Shown in pieces: positions 1 through 5,446 of a DNA stretch of 6,641 nucleotides. Source of the DNA: Shewanella sp. GTDB lineage: Bacteria > Pseudomonadota > Gammaproteobacteria > Enterobacterales > Shewanellaceae. The notes below the pieces were generated by a model, which worked only from the letters and a program-made list of their open reading frames with translations, had not been told where the DNA came from and did not search any database. Every line of letters starts with the position of its first letter. Positions within the stretch are counted from its first letter, which is position 1. Location: contig SDWK01000295.1 of assembly GCA_004195335.1 (NCBI GenBank), positions 1-6,641 on the forward strand, written 5' to 3'. Made by a program: the position numbers and the translations under genes.

Positions 1-142
1 CGTTATTTCAATAGGGCAAATCCATTTCACAGGGTCTGCCTTTTTTGCAATTTTGTAAGAAATAAGATATATGCAATATAGATAAAGCCATTTCAGGTTG
101 TGCTTTTGGCAAGGTATCTGTACTTTTTATGATTTCGGTTAT
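1..142 (+). repeat. Diverged intergenic repeat, copy 1 (cut by window start)
   Basis: This block aligns with 2627-2762 along its whole length. Both copies start with a CGTT-T-rich stretch, then GGGCAAATCCATTT and a hairpin with a T-run. Both end with ACTTTTTATG followed by a TTTCG-TTAT core, where 19 of 21 bases agree. Between the shared ATATAT and ACTTTTTATG the two copies are exactly the same length (49 bases), with about half the bases identical, rising to about two thirds in the right half. Copy 1 lies 95 bases before the antiporter start codon. Because the match reaches base 1, the repeat may extend further left, outside the window. Its function is unknown. Confidence 0.7.
13..46 (+). 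terminator. Rho-independent terminator of a gene left of the window
   Basis: GGCAAATCC (15-23) pairs with GGGTCTGCC (32-40) across an 8-base loop. There is one A-C mismatch and one G-T wobble, and six T follow (41-46). The T-run is only on the right, so it works for + strand transcription arriving from outside the window. It therefore also insulates the antiporter gene from upstream readthrough. The structure is homologous to the terminator at 2636-2669. Confidence 0.7.
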
Positions 143-173
143 CTTCACTTTTCGGAAATTGAAGCTTCCATAC

Positions 174-208
174 GAAGTCTTAAAATTTTCCACCCCCCAA
201 AAGACTTC
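174..208 (+). promoter_or_regulatory. Hairpin in the antiporter leader
   Basis: GAAGTCTT (174-181) and AAGACTTC (201-208) are perfect 8-base complements around a 19-base loop that contains a run of six C. The hairpin ends 20 bases before the GGAGG ribosome binding site (229-233) of the antiporter. A separate 8-base palindrome, GAAGCTTC, lies just upstream at 161-168. There is no T-run after the hairpin, so it is not an intrinsic terminator. It could be an mRNA leader structure or a protein-binding site; the sequence does not decide which. Confidence 0.4.
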
Positions 209-237
209 CACTGCTTCATCTAACAAATGGAGGTAAG

Positions 238-1920
238 ATGGATATTTGGTACTTTTTAATGGAAATAGTGATCCTTTTGGGAAGTGCTTTTTTTTTGGGT
301 GCTTTGGCCCAGCACCTTCGTCAAAGTCCCATTGTAGGATATCTGCTGGCAGGTACAATCGTAGGGCCTTTGCTGTTCAATGCCTCTGTCGTCAACCAGG
401 TCGCAGAACTAGGTGTTTCTTTACTGTTATTTTCTATTGGTCTGGAGTTTTCTTTTAGTTATCTCCGAAAGATGGGCCGCATTGCCTTTGTCGGAGGTAC
501 GATTCAGGTTATTGCTACCGTAGCACTCGTAACGTTGGTCATGGTCACCCTGGTAACCTTTTCCCAAGCCATTACCATGGGTGCTATCGTGGCCTTAAGC
601 TCCACAGCTGTGGTCTTGCGTGTGTTGGTGGATCGTGCAGAAATTGATTCGGTGCGCGGACGATCCTGTTTGGGAATCCTTCTGTTACAAGACATTGCCA
701 TTGTTCCACTTGTTCTCATGGTCAGCCTCTTTACATCCACAGCTCCAGAGATAAGCATTGCAATGCATATGTTCAAGATTATCGCGAGCATAGTCGGGTT
801 AGCGGCAATTTTGTATCTTTTGTTATATCGTGTAGTGCCCACGCTCTTGTCTGGCAAAGCACTTTTTGCCAATCGAGAGTTGAGCGTTTTGCTTGCAACT
901 GTCGTTGGGCTGGGTGCTGCCTGGGCATCCCATGCCATTCACATCTCTCCAGCTTTGGGAGCTTTTGTGGCCGGTATGCTATTGGGAGAATCGCCTTTTG
1001 CAACTCAGATCCGGGCCGACATCGGAGCACTTCGCACCATTATGGTGACCTTGTTTTTTGCTTCGATAGGCATGTTGGTCAAACCCCATTGGTTTATTAT
1101 CCATATGCATTGGATTACCATGGTAGCAGTGTTTATTTTTACTCTTAAAACAGCCATCATTTACGGTGTAGGTCGCATATTTAGCCTTGACAATCGCCAA
1201 GCTCTTGCCACGGGGATTACTCTGGGGCAAATCGGAGAATTTTCCTTTGTGCTGGCCGCCACAGCTCGTGGAGGAGGCATTCTGGATAGCGATACCTTTG
1301 ATTTGATCGTATCTGTGATCATCGTGCTCATATTCTCAGCACCCTATATGGTGACGTATGCGATCCCTTTTTCCGAGCGTTTCATTTCACGACTTTCGCG
1401 CCGCGTCTCAAAAACTGACGTCTATGTTCATCCCGATGCTGTGATGTCCAACAATCAGGTTTTGGTGGTGGGATTGGGTCCTGCCGGCCTTCAAGTCGTT
1501 CATACTTTGATAAAGAGACAGTTGGAGCCCGTTGTCATTGATGTGAATCCTCATAGCCGGAAGGTCGCACAACAAATTGGGATTAAAATTCATTTGGGCG
1601 ATGCTGCAAATGAAGAGGTTCTTATACATGCCGGTATTAAAGAGGTCTGTATGGCTGTGGTTACGGTTCCTGACTGGAAAACCGCTGTCAGTATTATCCG
1701 AATGCTTCGGAACTTGAGACCTCAACTATCCATTGCAGCGCGCTGTAGATATAATCGCTATTTGGCGGATTTGGAAAAAGCGGGAGCAGATATAGTTATT
1801 GATGAAGAATCCACCGTGGGGCAAATGCTGACCCAAAGGATCATAGAGCACATTCAGGAAAGCTCAGGGTCAATATTTGCTTGCCGCATGGCGGGTCAAA
1901 CGCCTGAGGTTTCAATTTGA
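238..1920 (+). CDS. Kef-type (CPA2) cation:proton antiporter with TrkA-N domain
   Basis: A 560-residue inner-membrane monovalent cation:H+ antiporter of the CPA2 family, probably exchanging K+ or Na+ for protons in pH or ion homeostasis. Residues 1 to about 380 are a run of hydrophobic helices forming the Na_H_Exchanger domain. Family motifs are visible: LLLQDIAIVPL with the conserved Q151-D152 pair, PALGAFVAGMLLGES (238-252) and GQIGEF (330-335). Residues about 404-540 are a TrkA-N/RCK-N Rossmann domain with GLGPAG (412-417) and D435 at the end of the second strand, so nucleotide binding is likely. The protein ends about 20 residues after this domain with no RCK-C domain, as in KefB/KefC-like proteins. 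ATG 238 was chosen because GGAGG (229-233) precedes it by four bases. The gene stands alone; no KefF/KefG-type ancillary oxidoreductase gene is adjacent. The family is certain; the transported ion and any glutathione gating are not. Confidence 0.93.
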   Translation: MDIWYFLMEIVILLGSAFFLGALAQHLRQSPIVGYLLAGTIVGPLLFNASVVNQVAELGVSLLLFSIGLEFSFSYLRKMGRIAFVGGTIQVIATVALVTLVMVTLVTFSQAITMGAIVALSSTAVVLRVLVDRAEIDSVRGRSCLGILLLQDIAIVPLVLMVSLFTSTAPEISIAMHMFKIIASIVGLAAILYLLLYRVVPTLLSGKALFANRELSVLLATVVGLGAAWASHAIHISPALGAFVAGMLLGESPFATQIRADIGALRTIMVTLFFASIGMLVKPHWFIIHMHWITMVAVFIFTLKTAIIYGVGRIFSLDNRQALATGITLGQIGEFSFVLAATARGGGILDSDTFDLIVSVIIVLIFSAPYMVTYAIPFSERFISRLSRRVSKTDVYVHPDAVMSNNQVLVVGLGPAGLQVVHTLIKRQLEPVVIDVNPHSRKVAQQIGIKIHLGDAANEEVLIHAGIKEVCMAVVTVPDWKTAVSIIRMLRNLRPQLSIAARCRYNRYLADLEKAGADIVIDEESTVGQMLTQRIIEHIQESSGSIFACRMAGQTPEVSI

Positions 1921-2169
1921 TCCAATGTAGAATAGGTACAGAGAGATTACCTTTCTCACTTGCCAAAAAACAGCAACGACAATGCCTGTAAAATTCTAAT
2001 CAAAATGGAAGAATATAGTGGGATGAACAGCCGAAGGATAAGCACCATCCGAATATCACCGAATAGTCATACAATACTTGAAGGAAAAGATGCCCAACTC
2101 GCAAAGACCAACCATAAACCGCCATAGAATTCTCCAGCGTTAGCTCGGGAATTGTGCAGATAACTGCCC
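1921..2169. other. Intergenic stretch without a supported gene
   Basis: About 250 bases between the antiporter stop and the next promoter. A reading frame is open from 1936 to 2127, in the same frame as the antiporter. Its first ATG (2005) lacks a ribosome binding site, and the 40-residue product resembles nothing I recognise. No convincing terminator follows the antiporter gene. The only structure of note is an imperfect hairpin at 2128-2153: AATTC pairs with GAATT, with an inner AGC-GTTA-GCT, just upstream of the 2170 promoter. It has no T-run and could be an operator or nothing. Confidence 0.5.
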
Positions 2170-2197
2170 TTGACAAAAATTCTGTAATGCTTATAAG
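2170..2197 (+). promoter_or_regulatory. Sigma70-type promoter for the cysteine-rich small gene
   Basis: A perfect -35 box TTGACA (2170-2175) is followed after 16 bases by TATAAG (2192-2197), which matches TATAAT at five of six positions. Transcription would start near 2204, giving a leader of roughly 65 bases before the start codon at 2271. This is the strongest promoter-like sequence in the window and suggests constitutive or high basal expression of the small gene. Confidence 0.7.
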
Positions 2198-2270
2198 TGA
2201 ATATATAACGGACAGTTAAAGTGGGTTATAATTTGTTAGAACCTTTCTCAAATATAAGGAGATTACAGCA

Positions 2271-2540
2271 ATGACGGAAAAAAAACACGTTCCTGTTCCA
2301 AAAGACACCAAGGCATATACTTGTGCAAACTGTGGGGCTGTTGCACTAGACGCCAATAATATTTGCAAAGTTGAAGGTATGGGCACAAAATCGGATTGGT
2401 GTGGTATCAAAGGATTAAAGCCGCCGAAACACTGTCATAACAGAGTGAATAACGACAGGTGGCAGTGCCGGAATTGCGGGCTGACAGCTGTAAATCCTGA
2501 GCTGCTTTGCGAACCTGAGAAGCTGGAGCTTTCTCAATGA
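2271..2540 (+). CDS. Small eight-cysteine zinc-ribbon-like protein with two repeats
   Basis: An 89-residue soluble, probably cytoplasmic protein with eight cysteines: C18, C21, C32, C44, C55, C66, C69 and C80. C18-x2-C21-x10-C32 and C66-x2-C69-x10-C80 have identical spacing and similar sequence (YTCANCGAVA against WQCRNCGLTA), so the protein is an internal duplication of one knuckle. The linker carries C44, C55 and two histidines (H54, H56) that could complete metal sites. By analogy with zinc ribbons and rubredoxin-like knuckles it should bind zinc or possibly iron; this is inference. No catalytic domain is present, so a structural, nucleic-acid-binding or adaptor role is as likely as any. 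The start is well supported by AAGGAG (2256-2261), nine bases ahead of the ATG. It is monocistronic, with its own promoter and terminator. I cannot name its family. Confidence 0.85.
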   Translation: MTEKKHVPVPKDTKAYTCANCGAVALDANNICKVEGMGTKSDWCGIKGLKPPKHCHNRVNNDRWQCRNCGLTAVNPELLCEPEKLELSQ

Positions 2541-2626
2541 CATTTCAACCCATCTCAAAAATAACGTAAAAGGCAGATTTCTGCTATAAACTACAGGTTT
2601 TTGAGGCCCTAAATTATTTGTGATAT

Positions 2627-2762
2627 CGTTTTTTGAAAAGGGCAAATCCATTTTCGGGGTTTGTCTTTTAGATTATTATGATTATGATATATTTATTGAA
2701 CAAGAGTTGGATTCATGATGTGCTGATGGTAAATGATCTTTACTTTTTATGGTTTCGATTAT
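2627..2762 (+). repeat. Diverged intergenic repeat, copy 2
   Basis: The counterpart of 1-142. It begins about 87 bases after the small cysteine-rich gene, includes that gene's terminator, and ends with ACTTTTTATG and the TTTCG-TTAT core about 134 bases before the KAS III start codon. The best-conserved parts are the hairpin at the left end and the 21-base core at the right end; the centre is more diverged. Conservation at both ends suggests either inherited duplication of a gene-plus-spacer unit or a dispersed repeat family. Nothing in it looks like a coding frame. Confidence 0.7.
2636..2669 (+). terminator. Rho-independent terminator after the cysteine-rich small gene
   Basis: GGCAAATCC (2641-2649) pairs with GGGTTTGTC (2657-2665) over all nine positions, two of them G-T wobbles. 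The loop is 7 bases. The stem is extended by A-T pairs between the preceding A-run and TTTT at 2666-2669. It lies about 95 bases after the stop of the small gene, in the right orientation to end its transcript and separate it from the KAS III gene. Confidence 0.72.
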
Positions 2763-2826
2763 AGGTATCAAAAATTCCAGTTGCAAAATTAACATGATTC
2801 AGTTCCTTTATCATCTATTCTCTCGA

Positions 2827-2848
2827 TTGAACTTCAGTTGAAGTTTAA
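2827..2848. promoter_or_regulatory. Palindrome upstream of the KAS III gene, candidate operator
   Basis: AACTTCA (2830-2836) and TGAAGTT (2839-2845) are exact inverted repeats separated by two bases. TT at 2827-2828 and AA at 2847-2848 continue the symmetry after one mismatch, giving a 22-base dyad. The two-base centre is too short for a stable RNA loop, which favours a binding site for a dimeric regulator. It ends 48 bases before the KAS III start codon, where an operator is expected. No regulator gene is visible, and I could not place a confident promoter around it. Confidence 0.5.
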
Positions 2849-2896
2849 GGTAAGGAACCTTGGATCATAGTAAACAAAAGGAAGAATGGACGTCCA

Positions 2897-3880
2897 ATGG
2901 AAAAACGCTATGCCAAGATAATTAGTACCGGCCGCTACCTGCCGGAACGCGTCATGACTAACGCAGAATTTGAGCCCCTTGTTGGGGACGTGGATGCTTG
3001 GCTCAAGGAAAATGTGGGTATTGCAGAACGCCGTGTGGTTGATAATGAAACAACCAGCGATATGTGTACCGCTGCCGCTCGTCAAGCCTTAGAGCGAGCC
3101 GACCTCGATCCCGCCGATATCGATCTGATTATTTTGGGCACTGACACGCCCGATTACATCAGCCCTGCCACTGCTCCCATTTTGCAACATAAACTGGGCG
3201 CCTTGAACAGCGGGACTTTTGATATCAACAGTGCCTGTGCCTCCTGGGTTGCAGGTTTGGATGTTGCAGCCAAGCAGATCACAGTCGATATAGACATCAA
3301 CAATGTTTTGGTCGTTGGCGGCTACGCCATGACCCGCTTCCTTGATTATCATGATAAGCGTACCTGCACACTCTTTGGCGATGGGGCCGGTGCGGTGGTG
3401 ATGAGTGTCAGCGACGAGCCGGGCTACCTGGCCTCAAAGCTGATTTCTAAGGGTCAGTACTACAAATCATGGGGGATATACACCGGCGGGGCTGCCTCTC
3501 CTGTCAACGACAACGACCTCAATCGTCCTGTTATGCAGTTTTTGGAGAAATTTCCGACAACCTTTAACAACGATAACTGGCCTCCGCTCATCCGTCAAAC
3601 CGTTGCCAAGGCAGGGTTGGCCGCAGTGGATGAAGTTGATTTCTTTCTTTTCACCCAGTTGAACGTCAATACCATCAAAGATGTCATGCAACAGCTCAAC
3701 CAACCACTGGAAAAAACCCACTGGATAATGGACAAATGGGGCTATACTGGCGCCTCCTGTATTCCTATGGCTCTTGACGATGCACTGGTTGAAGGTAAAG
3801 GTCCTCGACCAGGGGATGTAGTTCTGTTCTGCGCGACCGGCGGCGGATTCTCGATCGCCTGTGCTATATTTAAATGGTAA
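2897..3880 (+). CDS. Ketoacyl-ACP synthase III (FabH-like) with altered catalytic triad
   Basis: A 327-residue thiolase-fold condensing enzyme of the FabH/KAS III superfamily, close in length to E. coli FabH (317). Family landmarks occur in order: KIISTGRYLPE near the N-terminus, W35, the nucleophile C114 in NSACASW, GDGAGA (161-166), and C-terminal GGGFS (315-319). FabH's second catalytic residue lies in PHQAN, but here the aligned residues are FTQLN, so His is Thr253. The third lies in GNTSAAS; here it is GYTGASC, so Asn is Tyr283. Acyl transfer to C114 may remain, but decarboxylative malonyl-ACP condensation is doubtful. Likely roles are acyl transfer, a non-decarboxylative condensation or a secondary-metabolite step. 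It is a lone gene with no acyl carrier protein or fab neighbours, so it is probably not the housekeeping FabH. ATG 2897 is the only start after the in-frame stop at 2846; AAGGAAG (2878-2884) lies a long 12 bases before it. Confidence 0.9.
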   Translation: MEKRYAKIISTGRYLPERVMTNAEFEPLVGDVDAWLKENVGIAERRVVDNETTSDMCTAAARQALERADLDPADIDLIILGTDTPDYISPATAPILQHKLGALNSGTFDINSACASWVAGLDVAAKQITVDIDINNVLVVGGYAMTRFLDYHDKRTCTLFGDGAGAVVMSVSDEPGYLASKLISKGQYYKSWGIYTGGAASPVNDNDLNRPVMQFLEKFPTTFNNDNWPPLIRQTVAKAGLAAVDEVDFFLFTQLNVNTIKDVMQQLNQPLEKTHWIMDKWGYTGASCIPMALDDALVEGKGPRPGDVVLFCATGGGFSIACAIFKW

Positions 3881-4160
3881 GCTGCCTGACACGATATTGA
3901 ATCTTGTAAAATTAAAGCTTCTGGTACTATGCCTTGAAGTATAAAAATATCAAGCGTAAAATCTTTACAGATATCACAATGCCTGCTAAATTGTTTGTAG
4001 GCCAGATACTGGTAGGTAAGCACAATATCCGATTTTGGTGCGGAACCTTCACTTTTTAAAAATTTAAGGTACAGGCACGGAATAATAACCTTTGGGAAAG
4101 CAATACACAGTACGATCTTTTCACTTCATCTATCTTCAAAAAGTGAATGCTTATCAATAA
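3881..4160. other. Intergenic stretch between convergent genes
   Basis: About 280 AT-rich bases between the ends of the KAS III gene and the convergent small membrane-protein gene. The clearest structure is TTCACTT with AAGTGAA (near 4118-4146), a 7-base inverted repeat around a 14-base loop. It has no T-run on either strand, so I do not call it a terminator. A short CCAG-ATA-CTGG hairpin sits at 4002-4012. I see no gene, and no reading frame here has a ribosome binding site. Confidence 0.5.
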
Positions 4161-4361
4161 TCAGGTGATGAACCAGAATAAAATGACCCAGAAAGGAAGG
4201 CAAAGGAAAAGACCAATAATACTTCCTTTGAACAGATAGCTTGGTTCATCATAATGATCGAAGTACCTTCTCACTATTTCTTTCTCGACAAATGGTATAA
4301 GCACTTCTTCCCCAGCGTCATAGTCCTCTTCTAAGACTTGGTCCCAATTAATTTCCTTCAT
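4161..4361 (-). CDS. Small protein with C-terminal membrane helix
   Basis: A 66-residue protein of unknown function. Residues 1-40 are hydrophilic and strongly acidic at first (MKEINWDQVLEEDYDAGEE). Residues about 42-65 form one hydrophobic segment rich in Ile, Leu, Phe and Trp, ending almost at the C-terminus. This is the layout of a tail-anchored inner-membrane protein with a cytoplasmic N-terminal domain; K45 sits at the helix boundary. The start at 4361 is preferred over the longer frame reaching 4448, because GGAGGT lies eight bases before it and the extra residues have no such signal. It is co-directional with the (D/E)RR-motif gene upstream, with a 152-base gap, so co-transcription is possible but unproven. 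I do not recognise a family. Confidence 0.72.
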   Translation of the reverse strand: MKEINWDQVLEEDYDAGEEVLIPFVEKEIVRRYFDHYDEPSYLFKGSIIGLFLCLPFWVILFWFIT

Positions 4362-4513
4362 TGAGCAGCACCTCCATTTTGCTACACAGGTAAAACCAAT
4401 GTGACAGGTCCTCTTTTTTCGGCAGAAAATATTTTTCCAAAACAACAAATTCTCAGCATTCTCACTGACTCTGCAGCAAGCAAAAACTGCTACAACTTCA
4501 TTCTCTGTTTTGC

Positions 4514-4825
4514 TTAGGCATGTCCAGTCTTAAATTTAACCACGCTATTACACACCGTGCAGCGGGAATATACTGATGGTCTGTATTTATCCTGCAATAA
4601 GTAAAAAAAGGGAACCGAATTGCCGTAGCAGGATGCTTTGGGTTTTCTTCTGTCCCAAATCAAGCCTCTTCTATCCATAACGGTTCGCCTTTCAGGACCG
4701 ATGTAGTAAGGATCATTGATCTGCCTGCGATCGATATATTTAAAGATTATAACGTCTGTTACCCTGCTTTTGCGTCTTTCTTCACCATTTCGGCACTCTT
4801 TTTGGAGATAAGGATAAGGTCTCAT
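4514..4825 (-). CDS. Basic small protein with five (D/E)RR motifs
   Basis: A 103-residue protein of unknown function. Its middle carries repeated acidic-Arg-Arg triplets: ERR16-18, DRR32-34, ERR45-47, DRR51-53 and DRR58-60, the last three within GPERRTVMDRRGLIWDRRKP. From memory, small proteins with comparable ERR/DRR repeats occur in deltaproteobacteria without an assigned role; this could not be checked here. The C-terminal third is less charged and has C66 and a C89-x2-C92 pair. There is no signal peptide or membrane helix, so it is probably cytoplasmic. The start at 4825 was chosen because AAGGAG (4833-4838 on the complement) lies seven bases before it. A longer version from 4852 would have no properly spaced ribosome binding site. 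The insertion sequence begins about 115 bases upstream and may have separated the gene from distal regulatory sequence. Confidence 0.75.
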   Translation of the reverse strand: MRPYPYLQKECRNGEERRKSRVTDVIIFKYIDRRQINDPYYIGPERRTVMDRRGLIWDRRKPKASCYGNSVPFFYLLQDKYRPSVYSRCTVCNSVVKFKTGHA

Positions 4826-4940
4826 TTTGAAACTCCTTAATGCTTGTTTCATACCGCCTTTTTTTGACAGGTTAGATTTAAGGCAATAGACAAGTTGATC
4901 TCTTGGCCTCTTCCTAAAAGAAAAGAAACGTATACCCCGC

Positions 4941-4985
4941 CGTTTCTGAATTTATGTCTCAAAACTTGGTTTCAATTACACTACA
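4941..4985 (+). repeat. IS left inverted repeat
   Basis: It pairs with 6508-6551. Three blocks match exactly when the right end is reversed: CGTTTCTGA at the outside, ATGTCTCAA in the middle and AATTACACTACA at the inside. Between them are diverged spacers of four bases and of about eleven (ten on the right). Such blocks are typical transposase binding and cleavage subsites. Confidence 0.85.
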
Positions 4986-5000
4986 TGGTATGTGAAGGAA

Positions 5001-5049
5001 CAAGGGGGCAACGAAGGAAGCCCGTAGGGCGACCGGAGTTGCCCCCTTG
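5001..5049 (+). promoter_or_regulatory. Strong nested hairpin in the orfA leader
   Basis: CAAGGGGGCAAC (5001-5012) and GTTGCCCCCTTG (5038-5049) form a perfect 12-bp GC-rich stem. The 25-base loop contains a second hairpin, GCCC-GTA-GGGC (5020-5030), flanked by purine-rich GAAGGAA and GACCGGA. It lies between the left inverted repeat and the AAAGGAG ribosome binding site of orfA (5062-5068), with no coding frame needed there. Likely roles are blocking translation from transcripts that enter the IS from outside, attenuation, or a structural DNA or RNA element of transposition. It has no T-run and is not an intrinsic terminator. Confidence 0.75.
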
Positions 5050-5074
5050 GCAGCCAATTTTAAAGGAGTATGCC

Positions 5075-5446
5075 ATGAGTGTAGAAAAAGATTTAACACC
5101 ACGAAAGAATTCTGTATCTGAACAAAAAAAGAAAAGACGTTTTTTATCCCCAGAGAAAAAATTCCAAATATTTTTAGAATCCCAGACCGATAAAACTCCA
5201 GTTGGAGAAATTTTAAGACGGGAAGGGATATATTCCACCGATTTGGCCCGGATACGCAAACAGGTAAAGGAAGCGGCCCTTGAGCGTTTAAGCGCTCGCC
5301 CTGGTCCAAAGCGCAAGACTGTGCCTCGCGAAAATTATGAAGCCCTGAAACGCGAATTGGAGGAAAAAGAGCGCGCCTTGGCTGATCAGGCAGTGGAGTT
5401 GGCGATTCTGCGAAAAAAAACGAATGGGGGTTCGTGGGAGAGATAA
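5075..5446 (+). CDS. IS3-family OrfA (DNA-binding component)
   Basis: A 123-residue basic protein that supplies the DNA-binding and multimerisation part of the transposase. Residues about 24-65 are the helix-turn-helix region, including GEILRREGIYSTDL, which resembles the LLRREGLYSS motif of one IS3 OrfA group. Residues about 86-115 are a charged heptad-like coiled coil (leucines 91, 95, 102, 112) matching the leucine zipper of IS3 OrfA proteins. ATG 5075 was chosen because AAAGGAG (5062-5068) lies six bases before it. The frame is open back to 4895, but that extension runs through the left inverted repeat and the leader hairpin. The last 13 bases overlap orfB. OrfA alone is usually a repressor of its element; that role is assumed here from the family. 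Confidence 0.88.
   Translation: MSVEKDLTPRKNSVSEQKKKRRFLSPEKKFQIFLESQTDKTPVGEILRREGIYSTDLARIRKQVKEAALERLSARPGPKRKTVPRENYEALKRELEEKERALADQAVELAILRKKTNGGSWER
5413..5420 (+). other. Programmed -1 frameshift site (A8)
   Basis: Eight consecutive A near the end of orfA. Read in the orfA frame, A-AAA-AAA is a canonical slippery heptamer, and orfB lies exactly in the -1 frame. That frame is open from 5386, so slippage after K115 of OrfA continues as NEWGFVGEIKG and gives an OrfAB transposase of about 484 residues. This is the standard IS3 mechanism. The stimulatory structure downstream was not resolved by eye. Confidence 0.8.

Noticed and set aside
8..358. Minus-strand 116-codon open frame
   Set aside because: It runs through the terminator, the intergenic repeat and the start of the antiporter gene, and has no recognisable domain; it is a chance frame.
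1931..1955. AGGTA/TACCT hairpin followed by TTTCT as an antiporter terminator
   Set aside because: The stem is only five base pairs and the T-run is broken; too weak to call.
1936..2127. Open frame after the antiporter stop, in the same frame, as a lost RCK-C domain
   Set aside because: Two stops separate it from the antiporter frame and the residues show no RCK-C pattern; Kef-type proteins commonly lack this domain.
3742..4023. Minus-strand 93-codon frame over the end of the KAS III gene
   Set aside because: About half is antisense to a conserved coding region and there is no ribosome binding site or domain.
4118..4146. TTCACTT/AAGTGAA inverted repeat as a bidirectional terminator between convergent genes
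   Set aside because: Neither side has a T-run and the 14-base loop is large; recorded only as intergenic structure.
4386..4409. Two ACAGGT direct repeats 18 bases apart upstream of the small membrane-protein gene
   Set aside because: Six-base repeats occur by chance at this scale and no promoter is evident between them.
4864..4892. TTGACA with TAGACA at 17-base spacing as a promoter reading into the IS
   Set aside because: The -10 hexamer matches consensus at only three positions and no gene requires it; it lies outside the element.
4895..5074. Longer N-terminus for OrfA
   Set aside because: It would translate the IS left inverted repeat and leader hairpin and would begin outside the element; ATG 5075 has a well-spaced AAAGGAG.
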